Source: Parascedosporium putredinis
Taxonomy: Eukaryota > Ascomycota > Sordariomycetes > Microascales > Microascaceae
Assembly: GCA_949357655.1 (NCBI GenBank)
Contig: CASHTG010000001.1
Location: 2,976,001-3,040,000, forward strand
Direction: 5' to 3'
DNA length: 64,000 nucleotides
The position numbers and the translations under genes were made by a program. This document shows positions 1 through 12,647 of the stretch, one piece after another (position 1 is the first letter of the stretch; the number at the start of each line of letters is the position of its first letter). The notes under the pieces are model-generated. The model ran no database searches, had not been told where the DNA came from, and saw only the letters and a program-made list of their open reading frames with translations.

Positions 1-3000
1 GAGAAAGTTATGTGCAATTCTTCATATGCTGGAGGTTGCGGGACACTCTATGAATTGTTTCTCCAAAGAATGACCATGCACCCTGCAGCCATTAACTCTA
101 ATTCCGGTCTCCGTCAAGTGAAGTCGCCTCTGCCTTCCCCGCCATGTAGAAAGGGACCCCACGAGACCTATAACCTAATAGAGCGACCTCAGACCACCCA
201 AGCATTGATGGGCCATTGATGAGTGGAGACAGAGTTACACTTTGTCTCGTCTTCTATGAAAATCAATGGTAATTTCTTCGTCGAGTGGCCGACCTGAAGA
301 ACCACCAAAAAAAAAAAAAAAAAAAAAAAAGAAAGTCGTCTTCAAATTGTGACTGAGCTAAGCAAACACTCACATTTCCCTTGCTTTCCAGCTTGGGGAT
401 CTAGCCGGACACGCGTAGCATGGATGACGATACCCATCTAGGAAGCAGTCCACGAGACCATTCTCCCCGGTTTGGCTGTCCGGACCTTTGTCCATCCACA
501 TTCTCCCCGACAAGCCCGAGTACCGTGGCACGCTTCTTTTCGCCACAACTTGCAAGGCGTACCGCGCTGTACATGCATGTCCAGCCGAACCCATAGGCTG
601 GGTTAGATTGCCTACTCCACAGCTGAGGTGAGACGACAGGCCGTGGCTCTAGCTCTGGTCCCTTGATCTGCCCAGCTGCCACCCATCGCTTCGATGCCTT
701 GCGTTGCGCCTCACATCCACTCTCCCTCGTCGCCTCAAGCATCTTCCCCGGTTCGGTTCCCAATACCTTCTTGGTGCCATCTGCAGCTGTTGCGCAGGCT
801 GTTGAGCAACCCCAACGATTCTAATGGATCACGTTAAGAATGCGGCGTGATGACGGTTTCACTAGTAGCAGCTGGGGGCCCGGATCTCTCCCTCTCTCTC
901 TTGTTTCCAATTTATTTTCTCTTTTGTCGCCCCGGGGTGATAGTCCTGCATGGTGATGTGACCAACAAACCTTGCAGTTTCAACGGTCCTTCCTTCCTCG
1001 CTCTCCCCTAAAGTGCGGTCACAAGCGCTGTCAATTGATGCTGGACTGGCCACTCTCGAAGGGCTGTTTAGTAAACCACATGCTTGTACCGTTGCACGAC
1101 AGCGCACTCGTCAAAGAGGGGCCGAGAAGACCCCAACCTGAAAAGAAAAAAAAGCAAGACGGCAAACGACATGCCTCCAGGGGAAGCGGAGGATCCATTA
1201 TAACAAGGTAGATCACAACGGAGTCGGGTAGCTGCGGCCTCTGCTTAATTGAATCGTTTCTGCACCCGCCCCCTTGTGCCCTGCATTCGGAAACTATTTT
1301 ACATCAATTGACACGGGGATTTCAAATGGGATCGGTGAACTAGTGAAGCATTCCCATGTCGTGACGGCTCCGCATCCCCGGCTGGCCTTGACTCTTGGCC
1401 CCAAAACCAAGTGGCGTACGAGGCAGGGATCCGTTGCAGGCCGTAATAGCGCTGGACTAGGAACGCGCACAACCCGATCCGGGGAGCCCCACCTCTCCAC
1501 ATCCCAGCCGCGACCGTGGTTCCACACCGATGCTTCTTCTTTCCGGGCATCTTTTCAAAACCGGCATCGGTGAGCAGTCCGTCCCGCCAAAAAACAACGA
1601 CAAGGGTTGCGGGCATCCGTCTTGTAGGCTCGTGATCCCAGTTAGCCTGGCGGTACCTGGACCTCCGAGGACCCCCGACTCCTTCGCTATCAAGGGATGG
1701 CCTATCTGTTCGCCAAACGTCGGAGCCCTTTCGCGAGGCCGAGTCAAAGAGGTGGTGTTAAGACGGATGACAAATGCACCTGCGCACTTGACTCCATTTC
1801 TGCACTCACTTCAAGTTTGTCTTGTCTCGCAAATGCTTATTTCTATCAAAGGGAATACCCTCCACCGACTTGGATGAAAGACCTGAAATTCTCGGATACC
1901 GGGATGCCCTCTCCCCCACAGCCATGACCAAGCCCCACTCACCCATCACCGATCGAGAGGGTGATCGTCCCAAGGGGACCTCAAAGGTGAGACTGCTCGG
2001 TCCTTTCCCGAAGCAAGCGATGACCCAAATAGTTAGGCTGCACTATATCACTCGAGACGTTGCTCCCCGAGAAGGGCTGACATGTGTGAAAAGCGACGGG
2101 ATGAAGGGCTTCGCCTGTTAATATCTTCCCCTGCCTGATATATCCAATGACCTGCTCTTCCTGTGAGGGGATTACCGGGGCAGTGACCGGGGATTTTAAA
2201 ACGCTCACTAATGGAATATCCCAAAGGGCTGTCCTGCAGCTTCTTGGCTTGGTTCCACGACCAGGGTTTCCGAGCCCTCCCTCAAGGGCCTGTCACCGTC
2301 ACCGCTAAATCGGAGTGGGGCACAGCCTCCGACTTGTGATCGATCCCCGTCTCTGTTCCCAAGTTCCTTTTCGGTTGTCTTTTTTCATTTTTTTATCGGG
2401 TTCGTAGGAGGGAGGTTTTCAAGATTTCCAAGAAAGACAGACCCATCCATTCATCCTTTAGAAGGAGCTGTGCCGTCCGAGTTTACCAGGGCGTTGGGAT
2501 CCACAAGTCCTCTGCCACCTGCTGCGCCGTTCCACGAGTTTCCCCGGGTGCGGTATGCTAAGGGAGAAGTGCGGTTGAAGATTGAGACAAGAATGATCAG
2601 AGGAGGAAGGGAAGAGGAATATGGCCAGCTTTACAAGCTAGCGAGCCGTATCTTGACTCGATTACGCCTGTGTCCAAGTCTTAATTCATTGATAATCAAA
2701 TGGGAACATTGGTGATAATAGCTCTTGAACCCTGTCCGGCTTACCTTCGATGTCACCCCTCCCCCACGCTTGCTTCTCGGAGAGACATGCTGCCTCTTCT
2801 CAATGGCTTCTTCCAAGCGGACACCCACACCATCAGGTCATGTTTACAGCAGCTTCACGCCGATGCCGTTGCACCTCCGATATGTTAGTCCATGGGGTAC
2901 AGACGCACAAGGGGTACAGACGCACACCCATGCAGGATGAGTTGTGGCCTGAACGCCGCCATCAGGATTTTGTCAACACGAGGCCCCCGTTCGGGGAGGT

Positions 3001-3355
3001 CACCATCGACCAACAAGGCTTGGGTAGGTAGGCTTGGATATTACGAGTCTGAACAGAAACAGAGGCGGGTGGGTGGTTTCGTCTCCACGATGGCAAGATC
3101 ACATTACACTGGCACACAAGGCACACGAGGAGAGTAGAGGCTCAGTCACTTAATCTTTCGAAGAGTCAATTGCGCCTCTTTGCGCAGAGACTATTGCCCT
3201 GTGTGGGCATCTCTATATTTGGCACAAAACGCGGTTTCTGACTCGAGCGAAATCAAACAGGCAACCAGAAACGCCATTTTTTTATGCTCATTCAATTCCA
3301 TGGCCCGTTGTAAAAGAGACTAATACCCCATTACCTACAAGAACTTTTTCTCTGC
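1..3355. other. Stretch without a recognisable gene
   Basis: Short open frames occur on both strands, but none shows a recognisable domain, conserved motif or splice-joined continuity. A pure A run of about 23 nt sits near 307-329. The right-hand end probably holds the 3' UTR and downstream flank of the eS4 gene, which is transcribed toward it. I see no tRNA, transposon or repeat here. Confidence 0.5.
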
Positions 3356-4488
3356 TTAGTGAGCGTGGGCTCGGCGGCGATCACGCTCCTCAGCGATAGT
3401 GAGCTTGACACCCTTGCCCTTGGGGAGGGAGATCCAGGGCTTCTCAGTGCCGATGACGAAAACGTTGCTCTCACGGGTAGCGAACGAGTTGTCAATGGCA
3501 TCCTTAAGGTGGACAATGTTGAAGCCTCCATCGTGACGCTCACGGTGGGTGATGACACCAACACGACCCATGTTACGACCTCCGGTGATCATGGCGATGG
3601 CACCAGTGTCGAAGCGGACGTAGTCCTGGATCTTGCCAGTGGCAAGGTCGACCTTGACGGTGTCGTTGACCTTGATGGAGGGGTCGGGGAAGCGGATACT
3701 GCGGGCAAATCACACGGTTAGTCTCTGGGGTCGAAGGGGAGATACATACAGCCGTCAAATAAGCTCCAATCTGCAATTTTCGTCGGGTGACTTGAATCGA
3801 CCAAAGCTTGATCCAACGGCTGAATGATGTCTGACAGAACTCACGTCCTAGCATCGTGCGTGACCAAGAATGGGATTCCACCACGACCGAGCTGAACTCG
3901 CTTGACCTTGGCGAGCTTGTACTCAGCCTCCTCGGCCTGGATGCGGTGGACAGCGAAGCGGCCCTTGGTATCGTAGATCAGGCGGAAGTTCTCGCCAGTC
4001 TTCTCGATGGAGATGACGTCCATGAAGCCGGCGGGGAAGGTGATGTCGGTTCGGACCTTGTTGTCGACCTTGATGAGGCGCTGCATCATGATGGCCTTGG
4101 TCTCGCGGCTGGAATGGGCATGTTAGCTGTGCTCCCGGCGAAGAGTCTTGAGAGCTTGAGAGGAGGCACCCACTAGTTAAGGGCATATCGCAATCGGTTT
4201 CGGATGAAGACGATAAGAGGGAGGCACTCGCGGGCCTTGTGAGGACCGGCGCTGGCCTTGGGAGCGTAAGTTCCGCCGAGCTTGTCAAGCATCCAAGCGC
4301 TGGGAGCGCTGAGCCTCTTCTGGTGCTTCTTGCTGCGGTGGTTGTCAGCATTTTCTCGTTCTCGCTGAGACGCCCACTCAATATGAACGGCACAACAATC
4401 CAAGGCCAACTCTTGGGAAGAGTATACAACGGGCCATCGAGCGTCGAGGGGTCGCTGAAGCGATGTTAACTTACATTCCGCGGGCCAT
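3356..4488 (-). CDS. rps4: 40S ribosomal protein eS4 (S4)
   Basis: Core component of the small cytosolic ribosomal subunit, eS4 family; about 259 residues, close to the usual 261. Four exons on the minus strand: 4488-4475, 4332-4174, 4108-3845 and 3698-3356. The first exon is only 14 nt (ATG plus MARGI) and ends at a GTAAGT donor. Exon 2 carries the KKHQKRLSAPSAW and LDKLGGTYAPK blocks, exon 3 has IMMQRLIKVDNKVRTD and ends in PFLVTHDAR, and exon 4 has MITGGRNMGRVGV and the final RDRRRAHAH. All junctions keep frame (TA|C, AC|T), so the gene is intact, unlike most of its neighbours. The identification is essentially certain; the exon limits are hand-placed but mutually consistent. Confidence 0.96.
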
Positions 4489-4984
4489 TTTGACTGTTGG
4501 GTGTTGGTGATGGGGTTAGTAGAGCTGAAATTTCGTGGATGGATTGGGATCCCGAAGTTATTTTTGTGTGGTATATTTTCGCTGGTGGGGTTTCCTCCAG
4601 AATTGTAGTCACGTGTTTGTATTACTAACCACCGAACATAGCACTGGTTGGCCGCAAGCGGGGAGCAGTGCCCTGGCCACCTCGTTTGCTGCTGAAAATC
4701 ACATTTCGAAATGTGGGTCTCGTTTTGAAGCGGGCTCTTGGCTCCCCGTGCCTCTTCAATTCACAGTGTGACCGATATGCAACACGACTCTGGAGCAGTT
4801 GTGCTTGGGAAATCTGCGCGGCGGGTGCCTTTTTTTTTTTTTTTTTGATAAAAGAAAAATAATATGGCCAAAAACTGCTTGCAACAAATGATTTTATTTT
4901 TATCTAGTTTGGACTTGTACAGCACGAGAATATAGAGAGAGGGCCAGGAGCCCAAACAGTTGCTACTCGTAGATGGTTGCATCC
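4489..4984. other. Intergenic region between eS4 and the Teb1-like gene
   Basis: Contains the eS4 upstream region and the downstream flank of the Myb gene, both on the minus strand. A pure T run of about 17 nt lies near 4831-4847. No coding feature is supported. Confidence 0.4.
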
Positions 4985-6653
4985 TCACTCATAGCCAAGG
5001 CCACCTGGCACAGGAGAGGAGGAGCGTGATGGTGACAAAGGATGCACTTGCTTGCCATTAGACCTCATCTCCGAGGGATTGTCAACTAGGAATCTTGAGA
5101 TATCCATCTCCCCTGTGTTGGCGATAGATGGAGCAATGGGGCCCAACTCAGGCAGCTCGCCGGTTTGTTGGACTGGACCTGCCCACTTCAGCATCTCCTC
5201 ACGAGAGCTAGGTCGATTGAGTTGTGTGTCCATGGCCCCAGAAGTAGCTTTTGTTAGGGAGTTTTCGATTGTCATATTTACTGAAGGCTCAAGAAGCTCG
5301 CTGCCTGGATTTGAATCTTTGATGAGGAAAAGGCCCTTTTCAATTCGTTGGTACACACTCGGATACTTATTACGAACTCTATCTCGCAGATCCGTTGGCT
5401 GGCGACTAGACAAGTCAAATTGAGCGTGGCGTTGTATCTTTGTCCATGCAGGGCCATAGAGATCAAGTCCTTCAAGTATCTCCTTGTCGTCCTTTTCCGT
5501 AAAAGGCCGGCGTTCCCTACGTCGGGAGCGCTTGAAAGGCCCGTGGATACCAAGCTCGACGAGATCCTCGAGATTCTTCCGATGAGCGCGACCTTTCTTG
5601 GCTTTTGAGGGAGCTTTGGTGGGTACCTTTTCTGCTGCTGTCGGCTGAGATTCTGAATCATCCTCAGAATGGATGAGGATATTTTCAGAGAGAAGACCCG
5701 ATTTAGCCTTGGGCTTTGACGAGCTAGCAGCCCCAGATTTGCGAGGCATGGGTGAGGAGGCCTTACCAGCCGCGCTAGATTTTGGTCGAGATGGTAGGTT
5801 CGTGCGAAGTTCCTCGGGGCAGCACGTCCGGAATCGATCTTTAAGATCACCAGCAGTCCGGTCATTGAAGCCAAAGTCAGGATCCTCTAGAATTGTCGTC
5901 CACTTTCCGACACCGTGACGATTGACCCCGAGCAGCAGGTCCTTGGTCTCAACTTCAGTCCATTTTCGACGAGGTTTTGTTGACTTCCTTCTGGTCTTCG
6001 CTCCTGTCGACTTTGTTGAGTCGCGAAGCGATCCGTTCGGATGGCGGTCCTCGGTCACATTCGTGAACTCTCGCAGGAGATTAAGTTGGTGCATATCGTT
6101 GTCCTTAAAGGAGCTTGACGCAATAGGAGGAAAGAGTGCAGCATCTGGAGGGGGCTCGAGCAGGCCATTGATGATGGGCGGCATGACCTGCTGCTGGTTG
6201 GCTTTCTGCTTCTTCATGGGCTGCGGAAGCTGGACAAAATCGTCCTTGACCACCAGAGCTCGATGCCTCTTTTCGTTGCCGAGTCATCCGAGGTATCAAC
6301 CGCCTCTCCAAGTATACGACTGAGGTGGTTCGATGAATCTACTACTGTCTCGCCAAGGAGCAGTCGTAGGGAATGCGAGGCCGCACCAACCCCAATTCCT
6401 CGATCAAGCATGGAGTACCTCGGATCCCCCTCCCATTGCGTCCGGTCATGCCATCATCGAGGAGATAGGGTGGAATGATCAGGTTTGCTGAAGTCTTGTC
6501 CCCTTGGTTTCCCGCGTCCGGTTCAAGGGGTGGCAATCTCTCGACGTGTTTGGCATGACTGGGCGGTTGAAGAGGTGGAAGATCGGTGGAAGGAAGGTTC
6601 GGCGTTGTCGCGTCGTTGAGAAGGTGAATTAAGCGCGGTTCTATCGTCGCCAT
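4985..6653 (-). CDS. Two-Myb telobox DNA-binding protein, Teb1/Tay1-like
   Basis: Likely a nuclear DNA-binding protein of the Teb1 (fission yeast) / Tay1 (Yarrowia) type, which bind telomere-like TTAGGG boxes at promoters and telomeres. About 530 residues if frame is kept. Two Myb repeats are visible: KWTEVETKDLLLGVNRHGVG with GDLKDRFRT (roughly residues 205-255), and RPFTEKDDKEILEGLDLYG with TDLRDRVRN (roughly 357-407). The GDLKDRFRT block resembles the telobox motif VDLKDKWRT. Start chosen at ATG 6653 (MATIEPRLIHLL). Intron 6418-6345 (GTACTC...GACAG) joins GIR to VVDSSNHLS. At 6270-6273 an AAAA run (minus sense) breaks the frame. One extra A would link TKKRHRALVVKDD, so the break is probably a sequencing error. 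The linker between the Mybs is Lys/Ser-rich. Family assignment rests on the double Myb architecture. Confidence 0.72.
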
Positions 6654-7370
6654 CGCTCTATCCCGGCATTGATGCAACGATCAACTTCGGCAGAATAGAG
6701 AAAAGGCCCATAGTATGGAGCTGATAGCAGTCAAAGAGTTTAGTTTGTAGGTGCGGGTTCTTCGGTGGCCTGGCATTCGATTCGGAGGTTCGAGGGAAAT
6801 GGACGACTAAGAGGTAAGGCTTGGGCCCTGAAAGCACCATGCACTTATGCGAAGGCTTCGCATGATATTGCGGAGTGGGAAAACACCATCTAGGCGTGAT
6901 CAGGACTCCAGCACGGGCTCACAATGAAGAGAACGGAGAGAAGTGACTCAAGAACATCAGAGGCGTTGACTGATTATTCCAGCCCCGCCAAGAAGCGCAG
7001 CTGGGCCCGCCCCTCAGTCTGATGGAGTCTGGACCATCATGGCCCACACGTTCCAGCCACGGTCCCTCTCCAGCGAGCTGGCTCCAGGTTCGGGCTCACG
7101 TGACCTTCAGTGCCGAGGACCCACCACGGTCTTCATCAACGCCTCTTGGAAACTGCACGGGGATCCCGGATGTTGGAGCTCCACCTCCTGAAGTTGACCT
7201 TTGCAAGTCAGAGCAGATGGTAATAGGCGCGACCGGACGAGAGAAGCACCAGACGACCTAACCCCGGAGAGGCTTGTTTGAAAATTATCCGAGTTCGGTA
7301 GCCCTCCAACCCCCCCCCCCACCACCACCACCCCTTCCCGTACCATACTCCATACTCGTAGTTTGTCAAG
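6654..7370. other. Divergent intergenic region
   Basis: About 0.7 kb between the minus-strand Myb gene and the plus-strand DUF7704 gene, presumably holding both promoters. It contains a C-rich tract with CCA repeats at about 7311-7335, just upstream of the DUF7704 start. No coding feature was seen. Confidence 0.4.
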
Positions 7371-8008
7371 ATGGCATCAACTCTTCCGCGCTTTCCAAGA
7401 ATCGTATTCACAGTTCTTGAGCCCATCTCCTTGTAAGGCTTCAACAACTTCAAACCCACAACCGCTGGCATCAGGTCTAATATTTGAAACCCTTTCTATT
7501 AGAGTTGGGGGTTTATCGGTGCTATATCCTCGCCCGATTGGTTTATCGCAGAGCAGATTCCAAGTTCAGTTCCTCTCGCAACCTCAGATAACAGCCGCTT
7601 AGTGGCCCTCCAACTAGGAAACCTCTATCTCCTCTTATGCATGATCGGTCTTGCCATCTTTTCGTCTACTACAGAACCAAAGGTCATCCGAAACTACCTC
7701 ATTGCACTCTGGGTCGCGGATATTGGCCATATTGTCCTCACTTGGTATGCGTTGGGTAATCACTATCTTTTTGACGTATCGCAATGGAATGCGATGACTT
7801 GGGGAAATGTCGGGGCAACGGTAAGCTTCTTGCCCATCGCGGTCCCTTTTCGATTCTCGTTATGCGTTTTAGTTAAACTGCTAATCAGGACCCTCCCTTT
7901 GTTCATTAGGCGTTTTTATTTCTTACTAGAACTGCGTACTTTCTCGGCTTCTTTGGCCCAACCCAAGAAGCCTCCCATCGAGCCAAAAGCTCAGTTGATC
8001 CACTATAG
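7371..8008 (+). CDS. DUF7704-family integral membrane protein
   Basis: Small fungal membrane protein of about 159 residues with unknown function. Three exons: 7371-7432, 7503-7820 and 7910-8008. It opens with MASTLPRFPRIVFTVLEPIS, typical of the family, then SPDWFIAEQIPSS, a hydrophobic helix LALQLGNLYLLLCMIGLAIF, a second around LIALWVADIGHIVLTWYALG, and a last one in AFLFLTRTAYFLGFFG, ending at TAG 8006-8008. Donors are GTAAGG and GTAAGC, acceptors ATTAG. At 7507-7511 a GGGGG run leaves exon 2 out of frame. A sixth G would give SLVGGFIGA, fitting the expected conserved sequence, so a base is probably missing. The DUF assignment is from memory of the family pattern and not verified. Confidence 0.7.
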
Positions 8009-8800
8009 ACCTAGAGGGTGTACGCCGCCACCTCGACTAGATGTGTTAGTGACAACCCTAAACCTGCCGCTTTGGGAATCCACTGGAGTTACAAGCAGTG
8101 GTATGAAGGCCATTGGTTTTTGAATATCAATTTGATCCAAGCAGCCCTGGAATGGCCTCGTTGAAAGAAGTGTGTAGGGTCCTCGCCACCTAGGTCCATC
8201 CTGCACCTTTTCTCCACGCCGAGCAATTGCCGCGAGGTATCGGCGGCAACAGAACCTGGGTCTAATAAATAAACTAGAAGGCACCCGACTCCAGTCTTAC
8301 CATCCACTAATACATTTAACCAAGTGTCACTTTGGGTCTCAAATGTGAAGCTTGTCTCGCAGGTGGCTTCGGCCCCACCTTGGTGCATGAGCCAGAATGG
8401 TACAGCTGTGGAATGTGGTTTGCCCCTCTCATTGGTTCTCTCCGGACATTTTGACAAGGATCAGTTGATGTATCAGGTAGAATTACTGGCCATGCACCAG
8501 TAGCGGGCGAATATATATCACGTGATCTGATAACCTGAACCCGAACAGGTAAACAATCATCGCACCTTCCTTAGGGTTCAGGTAAACAAATGAACTACCA
8601 CCTAAGGGTCGATGAACTTTCAAGTTGGATCTTTTCTTTATCCCCTCACAACCTAATTCATATAGCATCCATTTTCAGGCTCGGTCGCTGAAAGGATCTA
8701 CCCAAGCGCCTATATGTTTGCTTTGTCCTCAGATTGAAGATTTGTCCCCTCACTCACTAGTCGTCCTACTCTTCTGGCATCAGCGAGAAGGGAGCAGACT
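8009..8800. other. Intergenic region
   Basis: About 0.8 kb between two plus-strand genes. I see no conserved coding sequence or RNA gene. It should contain the DUF7704 3' UTR and the promoter of the Taz1-like gene. Confidence 0.4.
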
Positions 8801-11193
8801 ATGCCAGCCACCACAAGAATCTCCAGGCGAGGTGCAGCTTCTACGAAGAACACAGTCTCTACAATAGATGATGCCCCCAATGTGGACTCAGGCGAAAATC
8901 CCTCTAGGAGCGATGCGCGTGCTGTCCAGCGACGAAGTCAACGTAAGAAAGTACAAGCTCCCGCTCCAAGCCAAGTGCCGCCGCCCGCAGCAAGACGGAG
9001 ACGTGGGAAGCAACCAGCAAGCCCCAAGGTCAGGGAGTCTATTGAAGCTGTCGAGTCTATAGAGCCGCGGATCCCAGCAGGCCCATCATTGCGTGCGGCA
9101 AGGCGCGGGGCGAAGGCACCCTCCGAGCAAAGAAGCATTGCAAGCGTTCCCTCGGATCCTGAGAATGATTCCGAGGACGCTGAAGAGTCAGATGACGAAG
9201 GTGAAGGAGTCATAACGCGTAAGATCCTTTTCTTTTCGTGGTTTTCGCTTCATGCAGCAAATATCGCCCGAGGCTAACCAGATCTATCTAGGTGTTACTC
9301 CAGATGTTGCTCAAGGCTTGACTACCGCTCTTAATGTGAACGTCATGTTAGCCCTCCAGCAAAGCCTTTTGACCTCCGTAAAGATGCTTCGCGATCACCT
9401 AAGGGCAGAAGAGCCCCATGATGCAACATGGCAGATTGTACTTGATTCGTATCGTCTGGCGCTAGCGCATTGGAAGCCGCATTACACTCCCGGCGACTCT
9501 GTCTTCTTGGACAAAACAGCAATATCACAATCTCTGACTGCTAGTGGCTATCACGGCGATTTGCTAAACGTTGTGTCAGCAGCGAATCTCGTCCTTCTTA
9601 TGGACTCCCTACTGATGGTAGGGGAGGAAAAGGACCCAACCGAAATCCTGGGACTGCTCCGAGCCCTAGACCATGATTTCCCCTGGTGCGTGATGTCGCC
9701 AGATAGCGCCCATATGGAGTCTTACCAGGCATACGGAACGTTTGATCGAGCTTTGGATATACGTACCCAACACTGGATATATGAGATCCTACAGAACCAA
9801 TCCCTAGACGAGTCTACCGCCCTGTCCATTGGGGGAAAGTGTTCCTCGGCTCAGAAGATGGGACAGCGCGACAGCTCGACATGTCCGCACTACCAGGGGT
9901 GGAATTTCAGCCTATATATGACATCCAGCTGGCCGCGGATCCGACAATGGACACCGAGGAGGATCAGAGATCCGCAAGGCGAAGTATCGTTGAGCGCCTT
10001 GAGGCTATTGGGGCTCACATTGAAGATGGCGAAGTGGATATCGATGCTATCCAAGCCAAGTTTCCCATCGAACCCTTCTTTGACCGTCTGTCTGAATGGT
10101 CAGACAATCTCTATATATCTGTTATGGAGACGATCGAGAAGATTCCTGCTCGTGCAGCTCCGGTGGAAGATGTCATCACTTCTGCTATAGAACAACAGCT
10201 TCAGCGCGAGACAGAAGACCACCCGGGTCCGGCCACGGGTATGTGCCGGTTTCTCCAACTCCAGGCATCCCGTCCCAGCCCGCTAACCGCGTAATCAGCA
10301 CTCTTCATACTGGCAAGGCCTCGCTACTTGCGCTTTCCACTGCTTTCAAGGGGCTCGTGCTAGTAGGGGCCAGGCCGGGCCTGCTCGTGCGCGCGGTACG
10401 GTAGTTGCGGAACCGGACACGGCCCGACACAGCCGTAAACGTCCACGAACGCGGCCTGAACCTGAAATCGAAGAAGAGCAAGCTTACGCCACAGGCGACG
10501 CCCCTTCCAACCAGGTGCTAGGTGAAGACGACGCGACGGAGCCCGAGGAGAGAACCTTCAAGTCGCCCAAACGGCGCAAGCCTCGTGCGGTCCCACCTCA
10601 AAGCTCGGGCGCACATGCTGGCCCTGTCGACGCGTTCAATGCGCCGTCTCAGAATCCGCCAACGTCCATATCGGAGCTTCTTCCCGATCGCAGCCGCTCA
10701 GTAACTGCCATCACTGCACTGCCATCCACTCATCCAAGCGCGTCACCAACAGACGCAGGGGATGCCGAAGAACGGACAACCAAGAAACCGAAACGCCGCC
10801 ACTTCTGGACTCCCAGGACACGCGAGCGGTGATTGAGCTTATCGCGCAGCATGGCAGTTTCTGGGCGAAGATGGAGCAGAAGAGCGTATCGAACAAGTTG
10901 TTCTCCACCCCGCGCACTCAGCAGCAGATTCGAGACAAGGCGAGGAATATCAAGGTCGACCTTCTCAGGTACGGTCCCTTCTAAAATACCAACTTCTGGA
11001 TGCAACTAACATGACCCCCCTTTCTGAACAGGCATGACAACGTGCTCCCTGCTAGATTTGACAACGTGCTGCTTGGCGCAAAGGATCGTCTGGCGCTCCG
11101 CAAAGCCGGCAAAACCCAGACCGCACCGAGGCGGATGTAGACGCCGATAACGAACCGATCAACACGGATCTGGATATACATATGATTGATTAG
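8801..11193 (+). CDS. Taz1/TRF-type telomeric Myb protein (candidate), frame-broken
   Basis: Probable telomere-repeat-binding protein: long helical middle region and a single C-terminal Myb. ATG 8801 opens a Lys/Arg/Ser-rich acidic N-terminus; intron 9219-9291 (GTAAGA...CTAACC...CTAG). The middle (VTPDVAQGLTTALNVNVMLA onward) is helical and could be a TRFH-like dimerisation domain. The Myb reads TRAVIELIAQHGSFWAKMEQ, then QQQIRDKARNIKVDLLR, whose KVDLLR end is telobox-like. A following intron (GTACGG...CTAACA...AACAG, about 10971-11032) precedes DNVLPARFDNVLLG. Another intron starts at 10239 (GTATGT); only acceptor 10317 keeps frame. Frame breaks: GGGGG 9831-9835, TGG 10806-10808, AAAA 11111-11114. 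One added base at each restores IGGKVFLGS, FWDSQDTRAV and GKNPDRTEADVDAD, ending at TAG 11191. As written, a stop falls at 10832. The Myb call is good; orthology to Taz1 is inferred. Confidence 0.58.
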
Positions 11194-12647
11194 GTATTGC
11201 CGCTTCACCTACCTAATAACTCAATAACCTTGAGCCGCTATATCTGCCGATTTCTTCGTCCCTTTTCCTTTTCTCCCCTTCTCTTATATCTTTCTTTGGG
11301 CCTCTTTTCTTTTTAACCTCAATCTGGCTTTCTTCCATCTGAACGTCATCTTTTTGACGGCTAGCGGCTATGGGAAGAAACTCCATATCCTTTCTAGCAA
11401 TGGTAAATGGTTGGTGGTTCTAGCAATCGGGCTTGGTTGGGGGCGGCGTTGGCTTGGCCACTGTTTCTTGCACATCTCCACCAGTGCCTAGTCAAGGCAC
11501 GTGGTTGTGTAAATTATTATTATGATACCCTTATTCCAACCGTATTCCTATCAATTCGTACTTCCATGGCTATACACGCAACATTGATCTTACAATCCAT
11601 GCAGTATCCCGGCTCGCCAGGAGCTTCTGGTCTGCGCCAGCTGCTACTGAACATGGTTGTAGTGGCGAGATACTGCCTACTCTTAATGATGCTAATCTGT
11701 TGAGCATGTGTGGAAGCTGGTGATTAAGGTCGGCTAGGGAAAGAACGGAATCGCAAGTCCACGGGAGTCAAGAATTGATCACATTTTGAAACAAAGGCCT
11801 AAAGGACTTATAATCCGTGACATTGAAAAACAAGGGTTGCACCTCAGCTCAGAGGATAAAAAGAAGGCCTAGGCCAACAGGCCCTAGCGGCCCAAGAGAG
11901 AAGGACTGACAAGAAGAAACTAAAATACTAAGATACATAGGAGACGAGCTTGTTTTGTATTTGGCCAAGAAAATTAGCACCAGATCCGCGGGACAGGCCG
12001 ATGAGTTCCAAGGCGTGGATCCACGCGGGGAGCGTGGAGGGTATTTTCCATCGCCACAACATTTCAACCAGCCCTGCCCCGCCTGACAGAGAATGCCACC
12101 GTGATACGTGTGCAGAAAGAAGAGAAGACTAAACAAGTGGATGGGTTGTGGCACTCTACTCTGCGAGGCGCGTTGCCCGCCAGCTTCTGTGCACTTTTAT
12201 GTATTCCATCAGCAGCATCAATCAAGGGGAATGAAGAGAAAGGAGAAAGGAAAGAAAAGAAGGTATGTTGGTCGTGCGACTCATAAGAGCGTCTGGGGCA
12301 CAAGGGACACAGACCTGTAAACTGAGTGGGCGAGGTTGGAGAGTACAAATGGGAAGGATTTAATAATGAGCAGGCGCCAAACCCGCTACCCCGTGTCGAC
12401 GAAGTCTCGAGAAGAAGAAAATAACATGGCATAAGTTGAAGGAAAAAAAAAAAAAAAAAAGGCAAAAACGGCAAAGGGGTATGCTGCAGTATTCAACCTC
12501 GACAACAAGAGGGACAATAAAACAGAGGATGGTGAGGGACAGACGGCAGGTCGGGGCGCTGAAGGAACCGAGGATCCGCAACGGCATCGTGCAAGACGCG
12601 ACTAAGCGTGCTTTGGGCATTATGTAGTCGAGGGAATAGCGCGCCGC
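11194..12647. other. Convergent intergenic region
   Basis: About 1.45 kb between the plus-strand Myb gene and the minus-strand septin gene, so mostly 3' flanks. It has an 18-nt A run near 12441-12458 and CT-rich patches at 11250-11330. No supported gene. Confidence 0.4.
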
